A DNA stretch of 64,000 nt from Haliclystus octoradiatus (lineage: Eukaryota; Cnidaria; Staurozoa; Stauromedusae; Haliclystidae), in assembly GCA_916610825.1 (NCBI GenBank), contig OU744450.1, positions 17,910,814 to 17,974,813 of the forward strand, given 5' to 3'. Below, piece by piece: positions 1-12,500 of the stretch; the stretch's first letter is position 1; the number at the start of each line of letters is the position of its first letter. Made by a program: the position numbers and the translations under genes. The notes under the pieces are model-generated. The model searched no databases and was not told the DNA's origin. It saw only the letters and a program-made list of their open reading frames with translations.

Positions 1-1490
1 TCAACTTGCCATTCTGTAAAACGTACCCATAGTTGCAACTTCATTGTTTCTAGACTATGTAGTTGAATGCGTGATATGTTTTTTGAAAAAAATAAATAAC
101 CATCATCATCAACGTTGCCTTACAAGTATAATCAAACAAATTAGATAACGGATCGTCATAAGAACCTCTATTTCTATCATAATAATTTTAAAGACACTAA
201 AATGACCAGCAGCCTTTGCATATTTTTGTCTTTGAAATCTGGACCCTGATTTCAATCACTCGTTTTCATGATACACGGCCCGCCTTTGTGCACACGCGCG
301 ATTTTGCAAAACATTTCGTAAAACGAACATGAAAGCATTCTGCCAAGTTATTTATCAACGAACTGGTTTGGAAAGTTACAAGAGCAATAGCTGGACGTCG
401 CAAGGGCTTTCGACGCTTGAATAAATGTGTACCACGAAAATCAATTCACTTGTTACTAGCGTCATACGAATTGAGGAAGGAAGACAGAGTTGAAAGCTGC
501 AACTGAACTCGACTGATTCAAAATTTCATGTTGGTGTTTATTTGATATAAGAATATTAGGGATTGAAATAACGGGAAGAGATTTGTTAGCATTCAAAATC
601 GAAATTTATCGCCAAAACAAAATGAAATTATAACATCAGGTGAATTCGATTTTTAATGCGGATACTTTGATCATTGACTCCAAATTATGTTTGTAAACAT
701 GTAGGCTTTGTCTAGAAATAGTTAGCTACATACCTATGTATGTTTTATATTGCATTGTTTTTCTGAAGTATATATGCACGTAAATTGTAAAATTTAGAAT
801 CATATGAATTTATTTAGTGTTGATTTGAAAGTAAATTTTATCCAAGTTGTTTTGATTTGCGACAAACTTCTCAAACATGATCAAACTGTGACTCCCATTC
901 CGCTATTTATTTTGAGCCGTACACATTTTGTTGGCTATCTATAGCCATAGACTTTGCGTTTCGACAAGTAAGAATTGAGATTTATCCAAAACTGAAATTG
1001 ATAAACCAGACTATTTTCTCAAGCTTTCTGTTGTGTCTTTCCGTAGCAACAGCCACGAGGACAATCCCCTGACGTGGGCGCTGACCTCACTTTCCAGAGG
1101 ATTAGCCTCGTTTATTGTGATCAGGACAACAAAACAAAGCAAAGGCTGCTGGTCATTCGAAACTCTTTAAGAGATTGCAATAGCAAACAAACGAGTTGAT
1201 CTGATTGTGAAATGTCCAAAAGATATTGGAATTTGTCAGCGCATTTGTCTCCTCCAATGGAACATATATGAATTCTCATTATTGGATTGAAGTAATTAAA
1301 ATGAAAATGTTTAGTTATTTGATATTTTAGGAGATCCAAAACAACATCCAAAACAACAACCAGAAAGAGAAAAGTTCTCAAACTTCAAGACCTGTTCATT
1401 CTTAACCATCGGAAATGTTACCAAAATCTGTGTAGCAAATTTTTAAGCTTAAAAGAGCACAGCGGAAATATTAAACGAAAGTAGATTTAG
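1..1490. other. No gene recognised; AT-rich spacer
   Basis: I see no conserved coding stretch, RNA gene or clear repeat structure here on either strand. The open frames are short, AT-driven and without recognisable motifs. The stretch may hold decayed mobile DNA or distal sequence of a gene outside the window. Confidence 0.5.
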
Positions 1491-1829
1491 AATTCGTTGA
1501 AAAATGAGCATAGTTTTTGATGAAAATAGATATGTTTTTGTCAAAGCGACAGCAATGAAATAGCAGAGAGTGATTTGCACAAGGTTTTGACATCAGTAAT
1601 GGGGAAGAAGTTCTTAGAGTTTAAGGTCTATAATACTGATGTAAATGTGCGTGCAAGATTGGCTCTACTTTATGAAGCTTAATAGATGCTTTTTCACAAA
1701 ACATGAAGTATCATATAAATTTTCTGAGAAAGGAGACAAGAAAATAGAAACTTTATTTAAAAACAAATCAGAATTAGAAAGTTTTCAGCATTTTCAAGGC
1801 AAATTTCAAGCTTCATAAAAGTATATATA

Positions 1830-2345
1830 TATTGACTTTGTCAAGAGGGGACCAAAACCAGAATTAGTAACGTCATCGATTACAAAAGCATCTGTTATAA
1901 AATCGTTCCAAATTGCAAAATAGAAGATGTTTTTGCTCTGTTTGAAGGAAGGTGATCAAATGGTTTTGCTGCATGCTTTTGATGCAAAATCGAAAGGTTA
2001 AATATTTAAGTAAGATATATTTTCTGTTGATACAGATGTTTTTGTCATTTTGTCGTCTCATTTCAGTCAATACCATCTTCTACAACAATAATTCTCAAAT
2101 CGGGAGAACAGTTACCTTTGATTGACTCCTATAACAGACTTGGCACTGCTTTAACAGGCTGGTATACGTTCAAAGTCATTAGAAAGCTTTCTTAGCAGCA
2201 GATAATGATCTTTTAAATACATTTTCTTCTTTTGGATCAGCTTTAGATATCCAATCTTTCTGTTTTTCACAAATGGAAAAATATATGTCTACTTTACCAG
2301 TCCAAAGGAATAAAAGCAGGCAGTGCCACTTCTATGCGTTGAATT
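1830..2345 (+). pseudogene. Decayed mobile-element protein fragment
   Basis: Read in several plus-strand frames with stops between them, this stretch has an order of motifs I associate with a common uncharacterised transposon-encoded protein of aquatic animals. An LLHAFDA segment is followed by VDTDVFVIL at about 2028-2057, a YNRLGTALTGW segment at about 2130-2165, and a further decayed stretch. In that family the matching motifs are roughly HA-DA, DTDV and TGCD. Here the last motif reads TGW, so a key residue pair is lost. The copy has at least four in-frame stops and is certainly dead. The family assignment rests on memory of its motifs and is tentative. Confidence 0.35.
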
Positions 2346-2349
2346 ATGT

Positions 2350-2690
2350 TTTTGTACTGGTTTAATCATGGTTTAATATTGCATTTATGTCATTGTATAA
2401 TTGTCTATTGTTATTCATTTCCTGTAAATCTATATGTGTGTAAACTGTACCACGTAACCGTTCTCTTTCGCTACGGTCGTGTCTGTTGTATCAAAGAGCT
2501 TTGACTAACGGCCATAGTAGCCCTTAGCATCTCTCCCTGTAATGTCAGCAGGCACGGCCTACTATTATCATAATAAAGAGCAGCAACATTATATGAATTG
2601 TTGCGTTATTTAATCTCCTACATTTTCAAGGAAAGGAAAAAGGGGTCATCAGCTTCCACCAACTATTGTGACATCAATTTCACACACTAA
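2350..2690. other. Spacer with possible LTR-like or polyadenylation signals
   Basis: There is no coding potential. An AATAAA motif lies near 2572-2577, just after a moderately GC-richer stretch (2455-2565). This could be the 3' end of an unrecognised repeat. No matching second copy was seen in the window. Confidence 0.25.
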
Positions 2691-2803
2691 ACATGCATGC
2701 AATGGTCTTGAAAATATCTGTCATGCCATGTCCTTCTATCCCATCCGACTCTAATAATTCTTGGATACAGTATGAGTCAAGATTAAAACCTGAATGTTGC
2801 CTT

Positions 2804-3771
2804 AAGCCTTCTGCCCTTGAAGCCATTTTCGCTTATGTGGGTTACATTACAATTGCACTAAACAACATATTCTCACATATATCACCAACCTTGATATCAG
2901 AGCATATAGAGTTGTTCAAACAGCATAAAATTACCATGAAACATGGTTGCTACATGTCAAATTATGATGCATTGTATCTGCAGTCGTTGGAAGATACCTA
3001 AAACTTATCCAAAGATGCAGAGCATACGTTGAAACATTGTGTACCCATCATCCATGCAACCACACATCAAAATGGAAATCCTCATATTGACATTCCTAAG
3101 AGCAACCATTTATCACCATAATTTGAAAAACCTTTATATTCTAGGATTTACACTCAACGGTCATTCAGTGACTATTCTGAAAAAACTTTCACAAAAGTCT
3201 TGTAGAACTCCGGATAGTCTTCCGGCAGTGTTCTTTAAGTCAATCGGAGAAGAAGTAGCACTTCCTCTTTCAATTCTTTATGAATCATCTTTAAGATGCG
3301 GTGAAATCCCTACACCCTGGAAAACAGCTCTCTTTTGTCCGATTTTTAAGAAAGGAATTCACTCTCATTGTCAAAACTATCGACCAATTTCAATAACTTG
3401 CATTGCATGCAAGGTGATAGAAAAAGTCATAGTTGAAGCCATTATGGATTATCTTTTATCTCATTCTCTAATTTCTTAATTTCACAGGATTCAGAAACAC
3501 GAAAGATTATCGTCGCCACTCCTTCTCATTACGTGTAATTGAACCATGCAATTTCCTACCAAATTCCTTTATATCTATTAACTCCTTTAAATTATTCAAA
3601 AATGAGCTGAAATTAATTGATTTATCCAAATTCTGTAAATGCTTCTAAACGAGGCTTTATGTAAGTGCTGTAGTAGCCAATACTTGCATGATTCACATAG
3701 TTTAACTATTTTTGTATATATTTAACTTTTCAAATTATGTGTGAATTAAATCGAACAAACAAACAAACAAA
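2804..3771 (+). mobile_element. 5'-truncated, internally deleted LINE (CR1/jockey-like)
   Basis: The frame at 3039-3479 carries the start of a non-LTR reverse transcriptase: CRTPDSLPAVFFKSIG, then IPTPWKTALFCPIFKKG and NYRPISITC, the usual fingers-region landmarks of CR1/jockey/L2-type ORF2. The catalytic core is missing. From about 3487 the sequence jumps to the extreme C-terminus of such proteins (RRHSFSLRVIEPCNFLPNS, then a lysine/asparagine-rich tail). An (AAAC)n tail lies at about 3755-3772. A near-identical block of about 22 bp, with one mismatch, occurs at 2782-2803 and again at 3773-3794, so it looks like a target-site duplication flanking the insert. The frame at 2804-3001 would then be LINE sequence upstream of the RT core. 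Confidence 0.6.
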
Positions 3772-3802
3772 CAAGAATAAAACCTGAATGTTGCGGTCAA
3801 CG

Positions 3803-3839
3803 GTCTACATAAACGGCTGCTCGATGCCGTTATGTAGAC
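3803..3839. repeat. Short hairpin
   Basis: Two arms reading gtctacataaacggc and gccgttatgtagac are complementary apart from one extra base, separated by an 8-base loop. It lies just downstream of the LINE target duplication. It may be a small palindromic element or a relic of a structured transcript. No function can be inferred. Confidence 0.5.
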
Positions 3840-4027
3840 GATGCAGTTGGCTACGTTAATTTGAAAAGAGAAAATCAAATCGTAACTGTAAGGGCACGAG
3901 TAATACTCCAGAATATAAACTTCGAGCACAAGGGTAGGCACAGATAATCAAATTGCGAAGGTTTTGTCTGATATATATCAATTATGTATCGAGCTGCCTT
4001 ATCTTTAACTAACTTTTCTTTTACTAG

Positions 4028-5310
4028 GTATCGTGTCCAAGCAAAGGTCGACACAAAAATGTAAATGTTACGATTGCCTATTGCCTAGCATGTCAAGGTG
4101 GATGCAAACATGCTGTTGCTCTTCTGTTTTGGTTGCATCGTTGAAGTCACGAGAAGACACCAACTGAGCAAACATTTTACTGGAAAAAGTCTGAACTTTC
4201 AAAGGTAAAATATTATATAATAGCCTACACAGTCACATTGATGTAATCATAATAATACTACTGTAATGGATCTCAACATAAGCACTGGCCAATACATGTT
4301 GTTATTTCAATATGGCTATTTTATGTGCTGTTGTAATGTATAAGAATGAAAATATTTCCATGGCTGGTATACAATCTGACATGTTTCGAAAGAGCTTTAA
4401 ATTATTCCCTTCTCTAATCAGCCAGAGAATAATAGGCTAACTGCAACCCTGTAATAATTATAATTCTCAATACTGATTTATATTAAACTGCACTTGTCAC
4501 CCCTCTTGAGCCTTGTTTCCTTTTTGAATCAAACACACTGAAAACTATTGCCTGTATCTGCAACCAATTGCTCCTAGATCCAAAATATTAGTTGTTGTTG
4601 ATTTCTTGCATGATTGCTTGATTGCTGAGGGGCGATAGTAACAATATCAATAAGATTCCACGTTGCTCTGAGCACAGTTATGGGACCTTATTTCAATAAT
4701 GCTATTTTCCTTTGAATAATTTTAGGTTGGAACAAGTTTGAAATTTATTGCTGCTTCTGAAGTAGGGCAGAAAAGACCACCTAAAGTCATAGCAACATCA
4801 ATCAACATATTGAATCAAATTGAGGATTATGTGAACAAAGAAGATGCCGATTTGTCACTTCAAATGTCAGCTGTACTTAATCTTGGACTTATAAAAGTTA
4901 ATCACATACAGATTGATTTGGCACTGGATAATAATTTAGCTGGCCCTCGATACTCTTTTGATCCGGTGTGTAATACGAGGGACTTTATTCCCGAAATGGG
5001 CCGTATGGCTACTGACGAATGGGTCAAAATACCTCATTTTACCAAAGGTCAATCGTCAAACCCTCGTTGGTATATGTTCACTTTGGATGTGTCACGAGGG
5101 TCTACATGCTATGCCGCTGCTCAGAGCCATACACTTGAGGGATCTCTGCGCGAATCTCTACTATGTTTGTTGTCCTTTAGGTCGAGCAATTAGCAAATGA
5201 AACAGGGCTTAAAGCTTGAAACAGAAGTTATAGCTGTATTTTTGAAGGCAGTGTACCCCATATTTGGGGCAAGAATACAAGAGATGAACCAGTGCTAAAT
5301 GTAGTAGATG
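4028..5310 (+). pseudogene. SWIM zinc-finger + YqaJ-type nuclease gene, decayed
   Basis: The first block (4028-4204) is flanked by an AG acceptor and a GT donor. It encodes a SWIM-like zinc site, YCLACQGGCKHAVALLFWL, followed by an in-frame TGA and then TEQTFYWKKSELSK. A second block starts after an AG at 4724-4725 with VGTSLKFIAA. It continues to TKGQSSNPRWYMF, then a YAAAQ-like segment and YPIFGA near 5247-5270, the order expected at the front of the YqaJ (lambda-exonuclease-like) nuclease fold. Animal genomes carry many SWIM-YqaJ genes, some inside DNA transposons. The nuclease active-site half is missing, and there is one in-frame stop plus at least one frameshift, so I call it a pseudogene. 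The exon structure is visible, so it was once a spliced gene rather than a processed copy. Confidence 0.6.
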
Positions 5311-5319
5311 TTGTCTTAG

Positions 5320-6790
5320 AAAATGATACTGCAAATGGCATTGTTTCCTCAAAGAAAAAGTTCCACCTCAAGAAATAATATTGAACACTGTAAAAGATAT
5401 CAAAGAAAGACTAAAAACATTAGAGCAGGGAAAAAATTCAAACGATGCAGCAATTATCACAAGAGGAAAAAAGGATGGCACAGAAAACATAATTGTAACT
5501 CTATCAGAAGATGATGATATGAGACTGAGGCATGCATAGATAAACATGCATCAAAACTTGAAGTTGAGGTTAAGAAATTTGCATTGCTTTCAGAAACAAG
5601 ATTCTATGAACACTCATGTTTTAAATTGTTCGTGCAGTCTTCCAAGAAAAGTCCATTGATGATCAGCTGAAATTGGATGAACAGCAAATGGCAATGAAGA
5701 AAGTTAAAAAGCTGACTAGTTTGACGTTTGTTTTGGAAACACTTTTTATGATGGAAATAAGCCTGCTCGTAACAATTACTTCAAAGGACTTCCAAACTGA
5801 TAATGTGCTGCCTTTTCACTGTAAAAATTCATGCAACAAGTTGTAAGAAAAAATAGTCTCGGTCAGTCAAAGCTTAGCCAAATGCGAAACGCTAGATTTC
5901 TTCTCAGATGATTTTAAAAATGCTATGAAAGAAATCAAGTCTTACATGACATGGAAAACATGCCACTGCTACTGTATGGCCAAACAATCCAAGTACCCGG
6001 GACGGGTACAAGGAGCATCAACCAGAGGTCAACTGAGACAAGTGACAATACAACTGAAAAAGTGGCATCTCCAATCAGTAATCAAAGTCCTGACTTATTA
6101 CCCAATTCTGTTTTGCATCCAATCTTTAAGTGATTTTCGAAAATATCTTAATGCTATACTTGGTCGGATCATATTCAGATTCCATCCTTGGCCAGAATGG
6201 TTAGATCTTTCTAAGATTGCATTCGAGTTTAAAGAAAAAAAAGATCAAATGTACAACCGTTCACAACAATACAAAGCATGTGCCAACAGTCAATGAAAAC
6301 TCTGTAATCCGTGGTGAATATGTGACTCTTGAAATCGAAGCAGTCACTGAAATAACAAGGCTGAATGTGATGAAAAGTAAAAATGATAGAAAAATGAAAG
6401 CACAAGAAACACTTTGGTATAATCTACTAACAAACAAGTCTATTTATCAAAAAATGTTTGCATGTCAATCATTTCGCTCTGAAATTTCTATGCAGATCCT
6501 TTAATGAGTGCTCAGTGGAATCACTTTTTTCTTCTATATTACAAACTGATGACAAAGGAAAACCCTGGAATCATGATACTGTTGAGAACATCTGTTTTAT
6601 AAACGAAATGGCCCAAATCCTCTTCTTAGCAAATCCGTTGTAAAAAAGACTCTAGATTTACATTACACAGGAAAATGGCATTTTGTTGTGAAGGACAGTA
6701 AATTTTTTATAACCCAAGTAATTCAAACAGAAAATACGAAAGCAAAAGAATCGGCTATAATTGACTTTGACTCTTAGACTTAGATATTCT
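5320..6790 (+). other. Decayed coding-like stretch downstream of the YqaJ fragment
   Basis: Several plus-strand frames carry lysine- and glutamate-rich, coiled-coil-like sequence. One begins at about 5330 and another covers 5925-6296, which includes FHPWPEWLDLSKIAFEF. Others lie at 6217-6643. They are split by stops and frame changes. I do not recognise a family. The most economical reading is the remainder of the same decayed gene or transposon as the SWIM/YqaJ block. Confidence 0.3.
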
Positions 6791-6879
6791 ATCCAATCTG
6801 TAAAGCATAAATCAATATATATATGGTCTTTTTAAGATTAGTCGAAACCGACTAGGGTACTATTCGATGATCTGCATTC

Positions 6880-7096
6880 TGATTGGTTGCTCAATCGTTC
6901 ACTATTTTCTCATATTGAACGCTGGCAAGTTCCCTCGCAAAATTCTAAAGTAAACAAGCGATTCGCAAATGTTTTTGAATCAATTTTATACAAGACTCTT
7001 ATAAATTCCGTGCCCGAGAAAACAAAGCAAGCAACAAAATATGAAATGAAGTTGTTTAATGGTAGGCTATGCATATACAATTTTAATCTTATTTAA
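6880..7096 (+). pseudogene. Recombinase/KIAA1958-like domain relic
   Basis: The frame reads RWQVPSQNSKVNKRFANVFE, followed by a segment containing KTKQATKYEMKLFNG, then stops. The pattern of a helix, then F-x-x-V-F-E, then T-K-x-A-T-K and a hydrophobic FNG resembles the short N-terminal module of KIAA1958/ZMYM/QRICH1-type proteins and Crypton-like tyrosine recombinases. The similarity is remembered and weak. The preceding bases, with an ATTGGTTG motif and a palindrome at about 6840-6858, look like the terminal region of a DNA transposon. The downstream hairpin at 7486-7588 may be its other end. Confidence 0.35.
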
Positions 7097-7485
7097 CAAT
7101 CTTCTCGCAATTTTTTCGTCGCTACTTTATTGCAGATATAAATTAGTTCACTAGTCAGCAAAAGTTTATAAACAACAAACTTTTATGTTACAAACTGCAA
7201 ACATTTATGTATTTTTAGATATTCAATAGTTACCTTGCTCAAGTTTGCTATTTTGTGGGGCTGTAAATTTGTAGCCAGTATTAATACCCAACTTTTCTTG
7301 TTTTAAAAATTAAATCTGAATCAATCAAATTAAAATTCATTCTCCAAATCACGACGCTGCAGTCGTCATGGATGCCTTTGATTGACGGTTGTATTAAAAA
7401 TTAATTATGCAAAAAGCGAATAAATAGTTGGAATTAATTTCTTTTGATGTGTTTGGCTTGTACCACTAGTTGGTTTCTACTAAAA

Positions 7486-7588
7486 CAATTAGACAATTCA
7501 CCCGTGTTGGCTACCGTCCTGAATAGTCACCTCGGAGGACCTCGGTGACTATTCGACGGTAGCCAACTCCGGCTCGTTGTCTAATTGT
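7486..7588. repeat. About 100-bp hairpin (palindromic transposon end?)
   Basis: The left arm (about 7486-7532) includes gttggctaccgtc and gaatagtcacc. The right arm (about 7541-7588) carries their reverse complements, ggtgactattc and gacggtagccaac, and both arms end in a caattagacaa-type sequence. The centre reads tcggaggacc. Terminal or subterminal hairpins of this kind are seen in several animal DNA transposons. Confidence 0.6.
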
Positions 7589-7599
7589 TAAATAGACTA

Positions 7600-9000
7600 T
7601 AACTGATAGTGAAAATAATATAATTTTATTATATTGAGTTCCAATTTTACATTCACTTCACATTATTTTGTCAGTGTTAACTTAATAAATTTGATTATGT
7701 TGTTGATCCGTTATCTTATAATTATGGCATTTTCTAATTAAATTTTGTATTAAAAAGTGTTCAATTCAACCAGGTTCATTTCTTTTGATCGTCAAAAATA
7801 TCTGTTTTTATTATTTTCATAGCACTAAGTACGATACTTCTGTCATTGCATAAAATAATTGAATATGGGGTTTACTGAGACAAATTTTCGGGGAAATATT
7901 TTGGGAAGATGATTTAACATAAAACTAGGTTCTCTGAAGGAAAAACACTTTGTGACACCCTGCTTATGAAGTCAGTTAGTAATTTATATCATTCCTTACT
8001 TTTACTGCTGGTTTACTTGAGTCAGAGAAAGATAGCAAACTTAAAAAATGACTTTGATTCAGTAATATGAAGAATTTAGCTCAAGTTTTACATAAAAATA
8101 CATGGCCTCAACAGGATTGAAAAGATGATTTCCAGGTGAAACTAAAGTTTGATTTTGGAATACTAATTAGATGAAACTGTGGTTTTCAAAACTCCAACAG
8201 AATTTACTACAGTAGCCCTACTCCCCACATGGTTGTTTGGTTGTTCACATCTGGTGTTGGTGTATACATTGAATACCATGCAAAGAATATGAGGCCAGAT
8301 TTTATATTTCCTTTTAATTATACACAATAAGATAAATCAGAGACGCAAAGCTTTGCAAGACTTTTATTTACCCCCACAACAAAACTACATAAAGAGTTTC
8401 AATGCATAATTATTCCTGTTGCTTGCTATTTTCAATTCAAACACTGGACATGTCATAACTTCAAGCTCTTGAACATATACAATCCAAAGGTTGATAATAA
8501 TATTAATTATCATTTATTATTAAAAGCACTTCCTAAAGTAGGTGCAAAATATCATTACAGGATAAAGTAAGTTTTGAAATGAATCATGGCAAGAAAAGAA
8601 TATCCCAACAGAGAACCAATGTACCCTTAATATAGTAGGATACTTATAAAACTATACATTTAAAAGGTAAGACTTCACATTATGATTTGAAGACTTGCTC
8701 ATAACTGGTAAAATCCTTTCAAAGCAAAAGACATTCAAGGACAGCACGAAGTTGATATGCTCTAGGCATCAATGAGCAGAATTGCTTTGACTTTAGACAT
8801 ATTTAAAGTATCAATCGGCTTCGAACAATCTTTGATATGTTAACAAGCTATACTAGCTCCTACATTTCTATATCATATATTTTATTTGTCTGAATGTATT
8901 CATTTACTCTTACTATATCATATTTTACAATTTTTTGTGAACTAAATGTTCAAACATTCAAATTTGCGTTTTCCTATTCTTGTTTTAATCTGTTATTTAC
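7600..9000. other. No gene recognised
   Basis: This is an AT-rich stretch with no recognisable coding exon on either strand. I searched the minus strand here for the missing C-terminal WD40 exons of the CIAO1 gene and did not find them. Confidence 0.5.
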
Positions 9001-9006
9001 TATATA

Positions 9007-9270
9007 GTTCATGAACGTTCATGAACTTTGATGAACTTTGATGGACTGATTTCATGAACTTTGATGAAATGCTTCATGAACTTAGATGACTTGTTCATGA
9101 ATGTTCATGAACTTTGATGGACTAGTTAATGAACTTTGATGAACTAATTCATGAACTTTGCTGAACTAGTTCATGAACTTTGATGAGCTAGTTCATTAAC
9201 TTTGTTGAACTTTCATGAACTTGAGTTCATGAACATTCATGAACGTTCATGAACTCCTGAACTGTTTTTA
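9007..9270. repeat. TTCATGAAC-rich tandem array
   Basis: About a dozen imperfect copies of a roughly 20-bp unit built on TTCATGAACTTTGATGAAC run head to tail. The right edge reads ctgaactgttttt, the same terminal sequence as the palindromic TA-flanked elements at 32320-32385 and 41161-41267. The array therefore looks like an internally expanded member of that MITE family. Each TTCATGAA core is itself palindromic, so the array could form many small hairpins. Confidence 0.7.
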
Positions 9271-9520
9271 GCAACGGCCTGGAAGTAAAAAAGGAGTGGA
9301 AACGTGTGGCAATCGATGTCAAAAATTTAATCGCAAAAATATTTAACATTTTTTCGCTAGAGTAGTATCTCAAACCGTTGTGATGACCTTGTTTTTCTGG
9401 GTTTTTTACTAAGGCGAAGATATGCCCTGGAATCAACAACCATGAAAAGGCATACTTCTCATCTACATAATTGTAATCTTGCGTCTGGAATACAATAGCA
9501 ACACAATGCAAATAACTCAC

Positions 9521-12500
9521 CAATCGTCATCATCTTCACGGTATAGGTGAATCATGTCATCATAGCCACAAGATGCTAACATCTAAATAAGCGAAAAGAG
9601 TAGAAAAAATCAATCTTTTAACACACAAAATGTATAACAATATTGCACTTCATATTTTACTGGAGTTAAAGTTATTGAGGTCTACTGAATGCACCTGAGT
9701 ACCACCCTCTCATTCCCAGACAAGTGGCTCATTTTGGTAAGAACAATGATTATAAATGCTCTTTTGTGATGTCAACCGCAACACTGCATATCAATTCAAC
9801 AGATTCCGTGGCAAAAAGGCATTGGTACTTACAATGCAACTCCCTCTTGACCATTTCATACAACTTCAAATGGTGGTATTCATTTGATGATTCAGATAAA
9901 GTCAAGGCTGAGTTGGTTCACCTTCAGGGGATTTGAGCCACAGTCGATCAGATATGATCATATCTGAAGTTCTGTTGCTCTGTCATCTGGGCTAATCCGC
10001 CTTCATACTTACTCAAGTAATTAACACGTTCCAAGTCACATGCTTAACATGATGCATGCTCAATAATTTCTCTATCAAGGATTTTGAATGGTCATTCAGA
10101 GATGGGGCACAATCAGCATCATGGGAACATTTAACATGAAGTAAGATTGAAATTTGCTATGGTTCTTAAAAGTTGAAAGAGAATTTAAAAGAATATAAAG
10201 TAAATAAAACAATTAAAAACTTCACATTAAAAACCAAACAAAAAATCAGCATACTTGTACAGGTAATTATAAGGATGTAACAAATTGACTGTCTGCATGA
10301 ATAGTATTAGGTAAAGTGTTTAACAATCAAGACAGCTTCGCTTAAACACATTTAATTATACTTCGTGTAAAGTATATTTCATAAAGGATTTGTAAAAGGA
10401 ATGAAAAACAGGTCATTAAAAAAAGGCAAGTTAGCATTCATAAACTGTTCATGACTTAGATGTCACAAAAAAATGTCCGGCATGGTTGGACATGTGTGCA
10501 TTCAACTCTTTGTAAATCCAACGTTAAAGAGCACTTGCGTCCAGCCTGTGTATAAAATCTTATTTCAGCGATCTCAGCGTAAAATGTGTCAAAGAAATAT
10601 GTAGACTGGCATTTGGCATTCGGATTATTCATGAAATTCAAATCCGCACATTTCAATGTAAGCAAATTATGCCATCAATTCATTGCTTAGTCAACCAGAT
10701 ACACACAATGGATGCATAAATAAGAATGTGAACTTAATGTTTGAAATGTTGGATAATACATATGACTTTACCTCTTCGGTAGGATGCCATACAACTTTTT
10801 TCACATCTTGAGAATGCTTTTGCAGTACACTAACACATTCATAATCTTCATCTTCGACTAAATGGTGAAGATGAAATTAGCAAATAATGATAACAATAAT
10901 AATAATAATAGTAATAATCTTTTATATACCGCACTTTCAAAAATACGCTCAAATGCGCTTGACAAAAATAAAAACAATGAAATATAGAAAATGCTAGAGT
11001 CCGAAAGGCTAGAGCAAATTCAGAAGGAAATTGATTTTTTTGATGATTTATTGATCAAACGTAAACAAAAAAAACTCAGAAAAAAATGTTGAAATGCCTC
11101 AAGGATTCTAGAAGGCTGAATGTTTTGTCAGACCTTGCTTTCATGAATGCATAACCTACAATCACTGCATTTTTACTAGCCTGCGTCACAGACCAAAACA
11201 TTTTAAAAACGTAAGGCGTTCTGTGTGACCTAATATTTTCGAAATGTTTTGGTCTGACTTTTTTACATTTTCATGGCATTTTTATGGTTTTGGTGTTGGT
11301 AGTGCTCGTAAGTTACTCTTTAAAATTTGTATAATTTAGAAGACCTCTACCTACATCCCTATAAAGTCTAATTTCCTTCGCATTTGTGTTGAAGAAAAAT
11401 TGCTGAAGCCAAGTTTGGCTGACAAAAGTAGGATATGTATGAGCATTTTAGTATTTCGAAACATGGAGAACAATTGACATTAATGAGCAGCAACATCAAC
11501 ACAGACTTTGATTATATCTTCAAATGCAGTAAAAAAATTAATTATTAATGTATCGAAGTTACAAAGCTAATGCAGAAAATAATTAAGCAATAATATACAC
11601 ACCAGACCAAATCCAAACACTTTTATCACGACTGGATGTAGCTAAGAGTGTGCCGCTTGCGTTCCATGAGACTGATTTTACTTCATTTTCATGACCCTCC
11701 AATGTTGCAATGCATTCAAATACTATAAAATAATTCAAGCATTAATGAGAAGAACATTTCATTTAGTTATAATACTAAATGTAGCTTATTGCAGTGGTCG
11801 GGGTGTATGATCTCTACCAGAAAGGTCTCTGGTACAATCGCTGGCAGCAAGAATCAGAGAGGGAGAAGTTTCAATCACTGGCAACCGAAGGAGATGCTTT
11901 GAAGGGGCTATGGGAGAGTAGTATCTTTTCATAATGAAAGTTTCTTTGTCAGCTATGCCTGACCGTGATTTGTGGCGTTCTTTGTGTAGCAAACATGTTA
12001 GGAGTAAGAGGGACGGCACATTCCTATAATGTGACTGTCTATACTACTACTACTACTACTACTACGCCAGAGGGGTCATCAGGCCATGAAGCGTACCCAT
12101 TCAGTTCAGACTTAAACCAATTAACCAACCACGTTAGTGATATAGGAAATTCTAGCTTACCTGGTTCGGGACATATGAAAAAATTTCCTAACCAAAATGA
12201 TATGTTTTGACAAATGAATCTTACTATTTGGTGATCAATTGATGGACAAGGCTTGTTTTCAAATAGAAAACATCAACAGACAATAGAACATTCAAAGTTG
12301 AAAAGAACTATTGACGTAATAAGGTGTTTGTCAATTTAAATAAATAAATTACCTCCATCTTTTCGGTCCCAAATACTGGTCGTCGCATCAAAGCTGGCTG
12401 CAGCTATCAGCTTTCCACAAGGAGACCAGGACACTGAAAAATAATACCAAAACAGAATCAAGACATTGAGAATAAAATCCCGACATTGATCATTAACAAA

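Noticed and set aside
2693-3001. 102-codon frame as an independent host gene
   Set aside because: Its first part precedes the target duplication and its second part lies within the LINE borders, so the frame is a chance join. The residue string ALNNIFSHISPTL resembles LINE sequence before the RT.
9227-9523. 98-codon minus-strand frame next to the last CIAO1 exon
   Set aside because: It runs through the CIAO1 intron donor and the TTCATGAAC array, has no WD40 motif, and is not a continuation of the gene.
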